A DNA stretch of 64,000 nt from an uncultured Alistipes sp. (GTDB taxonomy: Bacteria > Bacteroidota > Bacteroidia > Bacteroidales > UBA932): contig CABMPD010000001.1 of assembly GCA_902388455.1 (NCBI GenBank), positions 124,001 through 188,000 of the forward strand, given 5' to 3'. Shown here piece after piece: positions 38,980 through 47,900 of the stretch. The notes under the pieces are model-generated. The model ran no database searches, was not told the origin of the DNA, and saw only the letters and a list, made by a program, of their open reading frames with translations. Each line of letters starts with the position of its first letter. Position 1 is the first letter of the stretch. A program made the position numbers and the translations under genes.

Positions 38980-38987
38980 CAAAGATA
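38980..38987 (-). promoter_or_regulatory. -7 box adjacent to thiD
   Basis: TATCTTTG on the minus strand ends four bases before the thiD ATG, so the transcript would be leaderless. The remaining gap up to glyA (221 bp in all) holds only the glyA terminator and AT-rich sequence. Confidence 0.45.
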
Positions 38988-39118
38988 CAGATGATTCCGG
39001 AAAATGCCGCTTCATTTTTCGGAATTATCTATTTTCACTCTTCTGCAGAAAAAATTAAGGACCAGCGGAGGCGTTCTGATAGTGCCTGTCGGCTGCCTGC
39101 GGGACTGAGGGACTGACA

Positions 39119-39148
39119 CAAAAAAGGGGCGGATCGTCAATCCACCCC
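39119..39148 (-). terminator. Terminator of glyA
   Basis: On the minus strand GGGGTGGAT pairs with ATCCGCCCC (one G-U or mismatch) around TGACG, followed by TTTTTTG. It lies about 50 bases after the glyA stop. Confidence 0.88.
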
Positions 39149-39196
39149 ATTAATTCTTCTCTAATTCATAAAATGTATCAAAATGTGTACATTTTA

Positions 39197-40477
39197 TTAC
39201 CAAACGTTCAGAGGACGGCCGGCAACGAGAGCATGAGCCGCATTCCTGACCTTCTCGATTACAGCCTCGTTCTCGACATCGGAGAGCACCTCGTCGATAA
39301 GCTCTACGATGGCTTCCATGTCCTTCTCCACCAGACCTCTGGAGGTGATGGCGGGAGTACCTACGCGGATACCTGAGGTAGTGAAAGGAGTACGGCTGTC
39401 GAAAGGCACCATGTTCTTGTTGACAGTGATGTCGGCACGGACGAGTGTCTTCTCGGCCACCTTACCTGTCAGATCGGGGAACTTGGTGCGGAGGTCAATC
39501 AGCATCAGGTGGTTGTCGGTACCGCCGGATACAATCTTATAGCCTCTGTCGATAAATGCCTTGGCCATCGCTGCGGCATTCTTCTTGACCTGGAGCTGAT
39601 ACTCCTTGAACTCAGGCTGCAGTGCCTCGTAGAAAGCCACTGCCTTGGCACCGATGCAATGCTCCAGAGGACCGCCCTGGATACCGGGGAAAACGGCTGA
39701 ATTGATCAGCTGGGACATCATCTTGATCTGGCCCTTCGGGGTCTTGAGTCCCCAAGGGTTCTCGAAGTCCTTACCGATGATGATGGCACCGCCACGGGGA
39801 CCGCGGAGGGTCTTGTGGGTGGTGGTGGTTACGATGTGGGCATACTTTACAGGGTTGTCCAGCAGACCTGCGGCGATAAGACCTGCAGGGTGGGCCATGT
39901 CTACCATAAAGATGGCGCCTACCTCATCGGCAATCTCGCGCATCCTCTTCCAGTCCCACTCACGGGAGTAAGCGGAAGCACCTCCGACGATCAGCTTGGG
40001 CCTGTGCTCGAGGGCAGCCTTCTCCATCTGGTCGTAGTCCACACGGCCGGTCTCCTCGTTGAGCTTGTAAGCTACGGGATGATAGTTGATACCGGACATG
40101 TTGACGGGCGAGCCGTGGGTAAGGTGTCCGCCGTGTGCCAGGTCGAGACCCATGAAGGTATCACCGGGCTTGAGGCATGCCATGAATACGGCCATATTGG
40201 CCTGTGCGCCTGAGTGAGGCTGCACGTTGGCGAACTCTGCTCCGTAGAGCTCCTTAAGACGGTCGATAGCCAGCTGCTCCACCTGGTCCACCACCTCGCA
40301 GCCGCCATAGTAGCGGGCTCCGGGATAACCCTCGGCATACTTGTTGGTCAGGCATGAGCCGAGAGCGGCCAGAACATTGTCACTGACAAAGTTTTCAGAA
40401 GCGATGAGCTCGATGCCGTGAAGCTGTCTGCTCTCTTCTTTCTTAATGAGTTCAGATATTTGAAGATCCTGTTTCAT
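39197..40477 (-). CDS. glyA: Serine hydroxymethyltransferase
   Basis: 426-residue PLP enzyme. The cofactor lysine is in [15 protein letters not shown], and [16 protein letters not shown] and [19 protein letters not shown] are typical. It interconverts serine and glycine with tetrahydrofolate. Glycine is also a Thi4 substrate, and one-carbon units link to FtcD. Own promoter and terminator, so it is a single-gene unit. Confidence 0.98.
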   Translation of the reverse strand: MKQDLQISELIKKEESRQLHGIELIASENFVSDNVLAALGSCLTNKYAEGYPGARYYGGCEVVDQVEQLAIDRLKELYGAEFANVQPHSGAQANMAVFMACLKPGDTFMGLDLAHGGHLTHGSPVNMSGINYHPVAYKLNEETGRVDYDQMEKAALEHRPKLIVGGASAYSREWDWKRMREIADEVGAIFMVDMAHPAGLIAAGLLDNPVKYAHIVTTTTHKTLRGPRGGAIIIGKDFENPWGLKTPKGQIKMMSQLINSAVFPGIQGGPLEHCIGAKAVAFYEALQPEFKEYQLQVKKNAAAMAKAFIDRGYKIVSGGTDNHLMLIDLRTKFPDLTGKVAEKTLVRADITVNKNMVPFDSRTPFTTSGIRVGTPAITSRGLVEKDMEAIVELIDEVLSDVENEAVIEKVRNAAHALVAGRPLNVW

Positions 40478-40517
40478 GATATGTAGTTAGTGTATTATTC
40501 TCACCTTTATATCTTCG

Positions 40518-40549
40518 CAAAAATATGCAGAATTTTCTCCACTCGCAAA
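40518..40549 (-). promoter_or_regulatory. glyA promoter
   Basis: On the minus strand TTTG (40546-40549), 20 bp, TATTTTTG (40518-40525). The leader is about 35 nt. Confidence 0.75.
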
Positions 40550-40565
40550 AGTTTTTTACCAAGGC

Positions 40566-42011
40566 TTAATTCTCATACGAGAACTCCACGACAGAACCAT
40601 CAGCAGGGAAATCAACAACATTGTCCACTACATATTCGAAATCTTTATACACCACGAGGCCATTGTCGAATTCGCCATCATAGGTTCCCAGATAAGAGGT
40701 ATATATCACTACATGGATATTGTCTTTGTCCGCAACGGCGGCAGGAATATCCAGTTCGAAAACTACAGGAGTGATACACTCTCCGGTCAGCGTTACAGGA
40801 TCTCCCTTGGTATCCGTCAACAATGTTCTTACAACACTGTTATGCTCGTAATTCTCAGGATCCTCAATAACTCCGGCATAATCCGCCTGTTCCGCGATAA
40901 TGCCATCTTCAAGAATAAACGCTGACACGAAATATTCTCCACCGGTCTTGGACGCAATATTGGCCACTACCTGCAGCCTGTCTCCCGAGACTTTTGCATA
41001 ACCTCCTATATTGGTATTTGCAGGCAGCTTGGCTACAGCCTCCTTAGCTACACCCACGAATGCTGCCTGAGTAGCGGATGTCGTCTGGGAGTTGCCCACG
41101 TCCGCATAGCTGTTCATTATACCTGTAGGATAGCCCTGAATCTTATACCATGTCTCAAAATCGGACATATCCTCGAAATCTAGAGAACCGGATCCGGAGA
41201 ACATATTCATAGGAACTATATGGTCGGGATACTCTTCGGCAGCATCATGAAGCGCAAGATTCATACAGGGGCACCAACCGCACCAGGTAGCTGTAAAACG
41301 GATAACCAGAGAACGGCGGATAAACGCACTGGCATAATCCACGTCCATCGGCTCAACCTGAGCCACTGGAACCGTAGCGGATGTGCCGTCGGCACCGTTA
41401 AGTGTTATAACGCCTTCACGTATTCCCCCAGAATTTCTAGGGACACTCAGGCTGGCTGTATAGGTCTTATATTTCGACACAGTGCCGCCGTCCAGCTCGG
41501 TAGAATCCGTCGCCGTCACCTCTCCGACCGTTATCCAGTCCACGTCGGCAGAGACCTCCACATCACCGGTATTGGCCTGGAAAACGAACTGATATTCCTG
41601 CTCAACACCACTGATGTAATAAACTTCCTGGAGATTGAATCCGGGAGTAACATCCTGCACTACATAATACATTTCTTGAGTACCGCCTGAAGTAATGGAG
41701 AATGATGCCACTTTCTCCACAAGGTCAGGATTGCCCTGCTGGGCAGTAACAGTAATGGTCACAGGTCCTGCTGTTCCTGAAAGAGGATAGACTGAGAACC
41801 ACATATTGGAATTGCTCACTTGCCAGGCCGCATCCATCTCCAAATCAATTGACACTGATGCTCCGGCCTGATTAGGCAGCATGATAGAGGAACCATCTAA
41901 AGGTGTCGGCTGAGGATCGGGGTCCGGCCCATTTCCTTCACATGACGCAAGAAAAGCCGTCATGCCGGATATACAGCATAATCCGATAACAAACATTCTA
42001 AAACTTTTCAT
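40566..42011 (-). CDS. BACON - Omp28 thioredoxin-fold lipoprotein, copy 1
   Basis: 481 residues. Lipoprotein signal with Cys24 (AFLASC), a proline-rich spacer, two BACON-like domains (~40-120 and ~125-220; WQVSNSNMWFSVYPLSG and ADVDWITVG), then an Omp28-type domain with thioredoxin active site Cys244-Gly-Trp-Cys247 in FTATWCGWCPCM. The C-terminal half is beta-rich. The CXXC suggests disulfide exchange at the cell surface or outer membrane (inference). Close paralogue of the protein at 44247; it has its own promoter downstream of the DUF6029 terminator. Confidence 0.82.
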   Translation of the reverse strand: MKSFRMFVIGLCCISGMTAFLASCEGNGPDPDPQPTPLDGSSIMLPNQAGASVSIDLEMDAAWQVSNSNMWFSVYPLSGTAGPVTITVTAQQGNPDLVEKVASFSITSGGTQEMYYVVQDVTPGFNLQEVYYISGVEQEYQFVFQANTGDVEVSADVDWITVGEVTATDSTELDGGTVSKYKTYTASLSVPRNSGGIREGVITLNGADGTSATVPVAQVEPMDVDYASAFIRRSLVIRFTATWCGWCPCMNLALHDAAEEYPDHIVPMNMFSGSGSLDFEDMSDFETWYKIQGYPTGIMNSYADVGNSQTTSATQAAFVGVAKEAVAKLPANTNIGGYAKVSGDRLQVVANIASKTGGEYFVSAFILEDGIIAEQADYAGVIEDPENYEHNSVVRTLLTDTKGDPVTLTGECITPVVFELDIPAAVADKDNIHVVIYTSYLGTYDGEFDNGLVVYKDFEYVVDNVVDFPADGSVVEFSYEN

Positions 42012-42039
42012 GGTTAAATAGATTTAATATTTCGGACTT

Positions 42040-42047
42040 CAAATTTA
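42040..42047 (-). promoter_or_regulatory. Promoter -7 box of BACON-Omp28 copy 1
   Basis: TAAATTTG on the minus strand, with ATTG 20 bp upstream as a partial -33 element. The following AAGTCCGAAAT is shared with the region upstream of the lipoprotein at 47901. Confidence 0.55.
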
Positions 42048-42101
42048 ACATTTTTAAAACACTACTACAATATTTTTCTAATTTTTGGACATCCCGGTTA
42101 C

Positions 42102-42135
42102 AAAAAAGAGGACAGCAGAAACCTGCAGTCCTCTT
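42102..42135 (-). terminator. Terminator of the dsbD-Omp28-tlpA-DUF6029 operon
   Basis: On the minus strand AAGAGGAC-TGCAG pairs with CTGC-T-GTCCTCTT and is followed by TTTTG, about 23 bases after the DUF6029 stop. Confidence 0.88.
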
Positions 42136-42157
42136 CGACAAGCGGATGTATCAATGT

Positions 42158-43738
42158 TTAGAGAGCTACTATCAGAGAAAGATTGACTCCTGTATAAGCA
42201 GGGGTCATACGGCACACACCACCGGAGCACTGGTATCCCTCTTTGAAACGGCCGAAGTTGAGCTGGGCACGCACCTTGGAATAGGAGTAGCTGACGCTTC
42301 CGTTGATATAGTGGGTCTTGGTATCACCGTAGTTCCACATATCCTGGATAGAGACGCTCCAGCGTGGAGCGAAGCTGTATTCCAGCATGGCTGCGGCCCA
42401 GTTCTTGTGGTCCTGCTTTGTGAACAGATGCTGGAGTTCCAGTCTGAGAGAGTTCTTGCGGTCAAACTTGTAGGTCATGTCGGCCACCACCGTATGAGAC
42501 TTCCACATAGCTGAAGGATCATTCGATACAGGAGCATGGTTGTAGGTCTGCCATGAATAGAAGAGTATCATCTTGAAATCACTGCCGAACCAGCGCTCTA
42601 CGTCCACAGTCAGGTCACGGAACAGAAGCTTGTTGTCGACACCTCCGGTTACATAGTTGGTAACATCTCCATAATAGGTCGAGAAATTGGCGTGAACCTT
42701 CATACCCTTCTTACCGCCCATCAAAGTCCCTCTGCGGAAGTTGTAGTACAAGTCTGCCTGGCCTCCCATCTCATCGAACTGGGTAGTATAAGGATTGAGT
42801 GTTGCGAGAGAATATGTATGCTGCTGGGTAAGAGCAGGCACATAATTGATATAGGTACACAGGTCATTGCTGTTGCGGGATGACTGAAGGAACGGGTTAT
42901 GCAGCTTGCGGAAAGAGAGCAGGGCACCGAAACCATAACCGGTATATCCGAAGTCGATCTGTATAGCCTGGCTTCTGGTCGTATCCATATTGTTGTACAT
43001 GCCGGGATCGCTGCTGCGGCTCATATACTCTCCGCTCAGCTGGAAACCGCCGTATCCCAGAGATGTCCTGGCGGAATATCCCAGGGTATGGGGTTTCACA
43101 CCGGGCAGCTCCATCTCGACAGCCTCATATTTGTCCAGGACGCTGCCTTCCAGAGTCCAGTCGAAATTCTCCCACTTGGCCACTCTTGAAATGGAAAAGG
43201 ACAAATCCGCACCGGAAACAAAAGCGTCAGTGTACTCCCTGACATCCCGAGTCCGTCCATATATGGCCTTTACTGTCAGGAAATCCCCGAAAGTATAGCC
43301 GACCTTTACACCCTGGATGGCACTGTTGATTCCGAGAGTGCGGTCCTCGTATGTACGGAAAAGCAGACCGCTGCCGAACTGCTCGTAGAGACTTCCCAGG
43401 CGGATGTCCCAGCCTCCGGCATTGTATCCGGCATAGATATCATGCCTGGTGAACAATGATGCCTGGAGGCCTGTTCCGGAAAAATATCCGAGGAGCGGAG
43501 GAAGATATCCTTCCAGCTGCATTCCGGCATAGAATCCTTTCCAGGAATAATCCATCTTGAGATAATTGTTTGAACCCAGTCTTCCGTCAGGGGCAATGGC
43601 ACCTGCCTTCTCGTCATTGAAATAGTAGGTACTGTTGGTCTCCAGCCCTGCAGAAAAGCTGCCTTTGTCCTCATTCTGGGCAAAGGCAACTGATGTCAGA
43701 GCCAAAAGACCTGCAACGAAGGTAAATCTTTTGAGCAT
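42158..43738 (-). CDS. Outer-membrane beta-barrel protein, DUF6029-like
   Basis: 526 residues. Signal peptide (to VAFAQ), then many amphipathic strands (FYAGMQLEGYLPP, WDIRLGSLYEQFGSG, TVKAIYGRTRDVREY, NSLRLELQHLF) and a terminal strand (GVNLSLIVAL). The pattern matches the DUF6029 family of large barrels often found next to TlpA/Omp28 genes; the family name is from memory and not certain. Two cysteines near the end (CSGGVC) could be redox partners. Starts four bases after the TlpA stop and is last in the operon. Confidence 0.75.
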   Translation of the reverse strand: MLKRFTFVAGLLALTSVAFAQNEDKGSFSAGLETNSTYYFNDEKAGAIAPDGRLGSNNYLKMDYSWKGFYAGMQLEGYLPPLLGYFSGTGLQASLFTRHDIYAGYNAGGWDIRLGSLYEQFGSGLLFRTYEDRTLGINSAIQGVKVGYTFGDFLTVKAIYGRTRDVREYTDAFVSGADLSFSISRVAKWENFDWTLEGSVLDKYEAVEMELPGVKPHTLGYSARTSLGYGGFQLSGEYMSRSSDPGMYNNMDTTRSQAIQIDFGYTGYGFGALLSFRKLHNPFLQSSRNSNDLCTYINYVPALTQQHTYSLATLNPYTTQFDEMGGQADLYYNFRRGTLMGGKKGMKVHANFSTYYGDVTNYVTGGVDNKLLFRDLTVDVERWFGSDFKMILFYSWQTYNHAPVSNDPSAMWKSHTVVADMTYKFDRKNSLRLELQHLFTKQDHKNWAAAMLEYSFAPRWSVSIQDMWNYGDTKTHYINGSVSYSYSKVRAQLNFGRFKEGYQCSGGVCRMTPAYTGVNLSLIVAL

Positions 43739-43742
43739 GTGG

Positions 43743-44231
43743 TTACTGCAGTTTTAGTATTTGGTCAAAGAGTTCTTCTTCACTGCCAGGGGTATAGCCT
43801 GTATGGGTATACACTACATTTCCGTCCTTGTCAAGGATGAACACTGTAGGCTGGGTCTGCACGTTCATGGCGCGTTTAAGGTCTCCGTTCTCGTCCAGGA
43901 GGATGGTGAAATCAGTCCATCCGCGTCCGTTGACCATAGGCTTCACCTTGGCGCTGGAACGGGAGTCATCGGTAGAAACGGCAACAACCTTAAAATCGGC
44001 CTCCTCAATCCAGTCCACATAGGCATCGTTTACAGCACCCAGCTCCTGCAGGCAGGGCTTGCAGGTGGTATACCAGAATGAAAGAATCACAGGAACACCG
44101 TCATCAAGGACAGACTGTACATTGACAGCGTTACCGTCGATATCCTTGACTTCGATGCTGGGAAGGCTTTTCTGAGCCCACATCACCATAGGAAGTACGG
44201 TCAGTACCGTTAAAAACATTAATTTCTTCAT
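43743..44231 (-). CDS. TlpA-family periplasmic thioredoxin
   Basis: 162 residues. Signal peptide (to MVMWAQ), thioredoxin fold with active site Cys57-Lys-Pro-Cys60 in FWYTTCKPCLQE, and the cis-proline in NVQTQPTVFILD. It is expected to reduce disulfides in the periplasm, receiving electrons from DsbD encoded two genes upstream. Tight spacing on both sides (4 and 15 bp) places it in the dsbD operon. Confidence 0.92.
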   Translation of the reverse strand: MKKLMFLTVLTVLPMVMWAQKSLPSIEVKDIDGNAVNVQSVLDDGVPVILSFWYTTCKPCLQELGAVNDAYVDWIEEADFKVVAVSTDDSRSSAKVKPMVNGRGWTDFTILLDENGDLKRAMNVQTQPTVFILDKDGNVVYTHTGYTPGSEEELFDQILKLQ

Positions 44232-44246
44232 ACTATTTATTCAGTT

Positions 44247-45719
44247 TTAATTTTCATATCCAAATACGGCAAATCCGTTAACAGGAATACTTACCGCATT
44301 GTCCACTACGTATCCATAATTATTGTATTGTACATAGTTGCTGCCGTATTCTCCTGAGAAAGAACCTTCATAAGTAGTGAATACCACTACCCGGAGATTG
44401 TTCACGTCCTCAATACCGGAAGGTATCGCCAGGGTGAGGTTCATAGTATCAAAGCTGCTGGCAGACAACTGGATAGGATCGCCGAACATATCTTCATTGT
44501 ACTGAGCCCTCATTACACTGCTGTGATTGTACTGGCTGGGATTCTCCACCACTCCGACATAATCTGACTGAGAGCCTATGATGTTGTCCTCCAGAAGAAA
44601 TACATTAAGATAGTATTCACCTTCCTCTTTGGCTGCAATACCCAGTTCGAGCTGCACTTCCGTGGTGTCAATGAGTGCCGCATAACCACCGAGGATTGTC
44701 TTGGCAGGAATCTTTGCCACCGCCTCTTTGGCCAGATTGACAAAACGTTCTGTTGTCATTGCTGAGGCAGTCTGGTTGCCGACCTCAGCATAATAATTGA
44801 ATATAGATGTAGGGAAACCTTCAATACGGAAATGGTTCATGAAGGCATTGATATCAGGATAGCTGAGACTTCCGGAACCCTGATACATATTCATCTGGAC
44901 TATATGGTCAGGGTACTGGTCTATGGCATCATGCAGAGCCACATTCATCACAGGACAGTAGCCGCACCAGTTACCCGTATAGCGGACAACAAGGGAACGA
45001 CGGATGAAATCCTTCGAATAATCAGGTGCAGCGAGAGTTCCGTACTGCTGAACCAGGAATGTCTCGGCAATATCAGTGGCAACAGAATCAATACCGTTGA
45101 CCGTTACATACCCGTCACGGGCATTGCCGTCATTGGCCGACACGGAGAAATTGACGGTATAAGTCTTGTACTTGGAATATGTAGCCTCATCGGCGAGAAG
45201 TACCGAATCAGATGTAATGTCACCGACAGTAATCCAATCCGCATCCGCAATCGCCTCTATTGCAAGATTGCTCTGGATGGTAAAAGACGACTCCCCGCCG
45301 TCAATATTGAAAGAGGCCGAGGTTACGGCACCAGGAGTCATTCCAGGCGTCACATCCTGCACCACATAGTAGGCCTTTCCCGGATCGTCAGCGTCTCTTC
45401 TGATTACGAACCAGGCGACTTTTTCGGTCAGTTCCGGATTGTTCTCAAGAACGGTAATCTTAAAGTTGACAGGACCGGCCGCTCCGGAGAGAGGATTTAC
45501 GGTGAACCATGTGTTGGAGTTGGAGATTTCCCACTCCGACTCCATCTCCATGGAAACTTCAACGACTGCATTGGCCTCGTTGGGAACCATGATGGTCTGC
45601 CCGGTTATAGCAGGCGGTGTGGGACCGGGTTCAGGTTCGGGTTTCTCGTTGCACGAGTATAGGGCTGTCATGCCGAGCAGGCATACAGCTGCGTAAAGCA
45701 ATTTCTTCATCTCTTTCAT
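44247..45719 (-). CDS. BACON - Omp28 thioredoxin-fold lipoprotein, copy 2
   Basis: 490 residues with the same plan as the protein at 40566. Lipoprotein Cys23 (TALYSC), acidic/proline spacer, BACON-like domains (WEISNSNTWFTVNPLSGA; IADADWITVGDI), Omp28 domain with active site Cys252-Gly-Tyr-Cys255 in GNWCGYCPVMN. Second gene of the dsbD operon, between dsbD and the TlpA gene. The start could also be the MKK nine bases downstream. A paired surface thiol protein is likely; the target is unknown. Confidence 0.82.
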   Translation of the reverse strand: MKEMKKLLYAAVCLLGMTALYSCNEKPEPEPGPTPPAITGQTIMVPNEANAVVEVSMEMESEWEISNSNTWFTVNPLSGAAGPVNFKITVLENNPELTEKVAWFVIRRDADDPGKAYYVVQDVTPGMTPGAVTSASFNIDGGESSFTIQSNLAIEAIADADWITVGDITSDSVLLADEATYSKYKTYTVNFSVSANDGNARDGYVTVNGIDSVATDIAETFLVQQYGTLAAPDYSKDFIRRSLVVRYTGNWCGYCPVMNVALHDAIDQYPDHIVQMNMYQGSGSLSYPDINAFMNHFRIEGFPTSIFNYYAEVGNQTASAMTTERFVNLAKEAVAKIPAKTILGGYAALIDTTEVQLELGIAAKEEGEYYLNVFLLEDNIIGSQSDYVGVVENPSQYNHSSVMRAQYNEDMFGDPIQLSASSFDTMNLTLAIPSGIEDVNNLRVVVFTTYEGSFSGEYGSNYVQYNNYGYVVDNAVSIPVNGFAVFGYEN

Positions 45720-45744
45720 GATAAATAGGTTTTTGGGTTAATAT

Positions 45745-47724
45745 TTATTGTTTATTGTATTTTTCCAGACCGCCCCGGAGGAACTGCACGAAGGCATCCA
45801 CATCCAGGTTGTAACTTCTGGGATCGGCCAGCCACTCCCCGTCACGTCCCTCGAGAACGTAGCAGGGCTGTGCATTGACTCCGTAGTGGGTATAGGCGAT
45901 ATAGGAGTTGATCTTGCCTATCTCTGTCAGCGTCCTGTCTCCGGCAGTAATCCAGTCACTCTCGTCGGCCTCCTTCTTGTCATCGCAGTAAAGGGCCACT
46001 ATGACATAGTCATTGCGGAGTATCTCCAGAACCCGGGGGTCAGACCACACGCGGTTCTCCATCTCGCGACAGTTGACGCAGCCGTGACCGGTAAAGTCTA
46101 TGAACAGGGGCTTGCCCACGCTCTCCGCATAAGCTCTGGCCTCCTCCAGCTCGAAGAAGCCCTGAAGGTTGTGCGGAAGATGGAGGAAGTCACTGTATTT
46201 GGGAGCCTTACCTTCTGTTGAAACCTGCGTTGCAGCCGATCCTGCCGTGCTGCCCGTCACTATCACCGGAGCCTCGTCCCCGAGAATGAAATCCTGAGTC
46301 GTGAGCGGGGGCAGATATCCGGACAGAGCCTTCAGCGGAGCACCCCACATACCCGGAATCATATACACCACGAAGGAGAATACCACTATCACCAGTGTCA
46401 GACGGCCCACTCCGATATGCTTGACCTCGTCGTCATGTGCAAAGCGGATCTTGCCCAACAGATATAGCCCTAGAAGGGTGAACACCACAATCCATATCGC
46501 CAGGTACACTTCCCTGTCCAGCAGTCCCCAGTGATAGGTCTGGTCGGCCACGGAGAGGAACTTGAAGCCCAGAGCCACCTCGACGAAAGCGATGACCACC
46601 TTCACGCTGTTGAGCCAGCCGCCGCTCTTGGGCAGCTTCTTGAGTACAGAAGGGAAAAGGGCAAACAGTGTAAAAGGAAGAGCGAATGCTATAGAGAAAG
46701 CCAGCATGGTGATAATCGGCTCCCAGAACTCTCCCTGAGTAGACTTGATAAGAACTGCGCCAACTATCGGGCCCGTACAGGAGAATGATACCAGCACCAA
46801 GGTCAGAGCCAGGAAGAAAATCCCGCCGAAACCCTTAGTATCTGCCTTGGAATCGGACTTGTTGACCAGCTTTGAAGGCATGGTTATCTCGAATGCTCCG
46901 AAGAACGATGCCGCGAATATCATGAATACTATGAAAAATATGATATTGGGCAGCCAGTGGGTCGAAAGCCAGTTGAAAATGTCCGCTGTGACGGCATCGC
47001 CTCCGACTATTCTGGTAATGAGAATGATCGCCGCAATAGGCAGAGTATACAGCATGACAATAAACAGTCCGTACATTGCCGCACGTATACGTCCTCGGGC
47101 CGGACCGCCTTCACCCTTGAGGAAATATGAGACGGTCATAGGCACCATAGGGAACACACATGGTGTCAGCAGGGCTACAAAACCCCAGATGATGGCCTCC
47201 AGTATCAGGCCCCACAGGCTCTTGCCTCTGCCTGTCCCCTCATCTCCGGCAGGAGAGACGGACACACCGTCCGGCAGACTGATGGAAAGCGTCTGATCGG
47301 CCAACGGCAGACAGTTGTTCTCGTCACAGGCCATCCATTCCACGTAGATATCTACCACGGCGTCCTTCTTCTTCAAGCGTATGTCCTGCGAAAATGTAAC
47401 ACTGTCCTCAAAGTAGCCGATATCCATCATAAATATATCATCGTAGTAACGGTGCGGCTCGGCCGAGACACTTAGACCGCCCTCCGCACATGCTCTTTTC
47501 CGGTCAGCGATCCTGAACTCGACGATGGTGGCCGGAGGGCCGAATTCAGTTCTAAGAGTGTCATAGATGTGCCATGTGGAATCTATAACAGCCGTTACAG
47601 ATACCCTGTAAAGATCCTTGTCCAACTGCCTGACATCCGTTTTCCAGTGCGCATGCTGCTCCTGAGCTTGCAAAACGGGGATAGATAATAAAACTGTAAG
47701 GCATAACAATAAAAATCTTCTCAT
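45745..47724 (-). CDS. dsbD: Thiol:disulfide interchange protein DsbD
   Basis: 659 residues with the three DsbD parts. N-terminal periplasmic domain (signal to LQAQ; Cys pair in MACDENNCLPL), a membrane core of about eight helices with the redox Cys pair in LTPCVFPMVPMT and VSFSCTGPIVGA, and a C-terminal thioredoxin domain with Cys549-Val-Asn-Cys552 (GHGCVNCREME). It carries electrons from cytoplasmic thioredoxin to periplasmic proteins. First gene of the operon that continues with copy-2 Omp28, TlpA and DUF6029, which are the probable recipients. Confidence 0.95.
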   Translation of the reverse strand: MRRFLLLCLTVLLSIPVLQAQEQHAHWKTDVRQLDKDLYRVSVTAVIDSTWHIYDTLRTEFGPPATIVEFRIADRKRACAEGGLSVSAEPHRYYDDIFMMDIGYFEDSVTFSQDIRLKKKDAVVDIYVEWMACDENNCLPLADQTLSISLPDGVSVSPAGDEGTGRGKSLWGLILEAIIWGFVALLTPCVFPMVPMTVSYFLKGEGGPARGRIRAAMYGLFIVMLYTLPIAAIILITRIVGGDAVTADIFNWLSTHWLPNIIFFIVFMIFAASFFGAFEITMPSKLVNKSDSKADTKGFGGIFFLALTLVLVSFSCTGPIVGAVLIKSTQGEFWEPIITMLAFSIAFALPFTLFALFPSVLKKLPKSGGWLNSVKVVIAFVEVALGFKFLSVADQTYHWGLLDREVYLAIWIVVFTLLGLYLLGKIRFAHDDEVKHIGVGRLTLVIVVFSFVVYMIPGMWGAPLKALSGYLPPLTTQDFILGDEAPVIVTGSTAGSAATQVSTEGKAPKYSDFLHLPHNLQGFFELEEARAYAESVGKPLFIDFTGHGCVNCREMENRVWSDPRVLEILRNDYVIVALYCDDKKEADESDWITAGDRTLTEIGKINSYIAYTHYGVNAQPCYVLEGRDGEWLADPRSYNLDVDAFVQFLRGGLEKYNKQ

Positions 47725-47788
47725 TTCGTAATAGATCTTGGTTCTTACTTAAGGTTTATAAGTATTAGTGTTTCTAAACTTCAAACTT

Positions 47789-47820
47789 CAAATTTAATAA
47801 TTATTATCTATAATATGCAA
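47789..47820 (-). promoter_or_regulatory. Promoter of the dsbD operon
   Basis: TAAATTTG (47789-47796) on the minus strand, with TTG (47818-47820) 21 bp upstream. The start region TAAATTTGAAGT is identical to that of the copy-1 Omp28 promoter. Confidence 0.55.
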
Positions 47821-47837
47821 GATATTTCAAAATTTAT

Positions 47838-47874
47838 ACAAAAAACCGGCAGATTGTGATTACAGTCTGCCGGT
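47838..47874 (-). terminator. Terminator of the lipoprotein gene at 47901
   Basis: ACCGGCAGA and TCTGCCGGT pair perfectly around a 12-base loop; on the minus strand TTTTTTG follows. Confidence 0.9.
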
Positions 47875-47900
47875 CCGAACAATGCACGTATTGATATCTT

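Noticed and set aside
38976..39196. A second TPP riboswitch before thiD
   Set aside because: No CTGAGA or ACCTGAT blocks are present and the likely -7 box almost touches the start codon.
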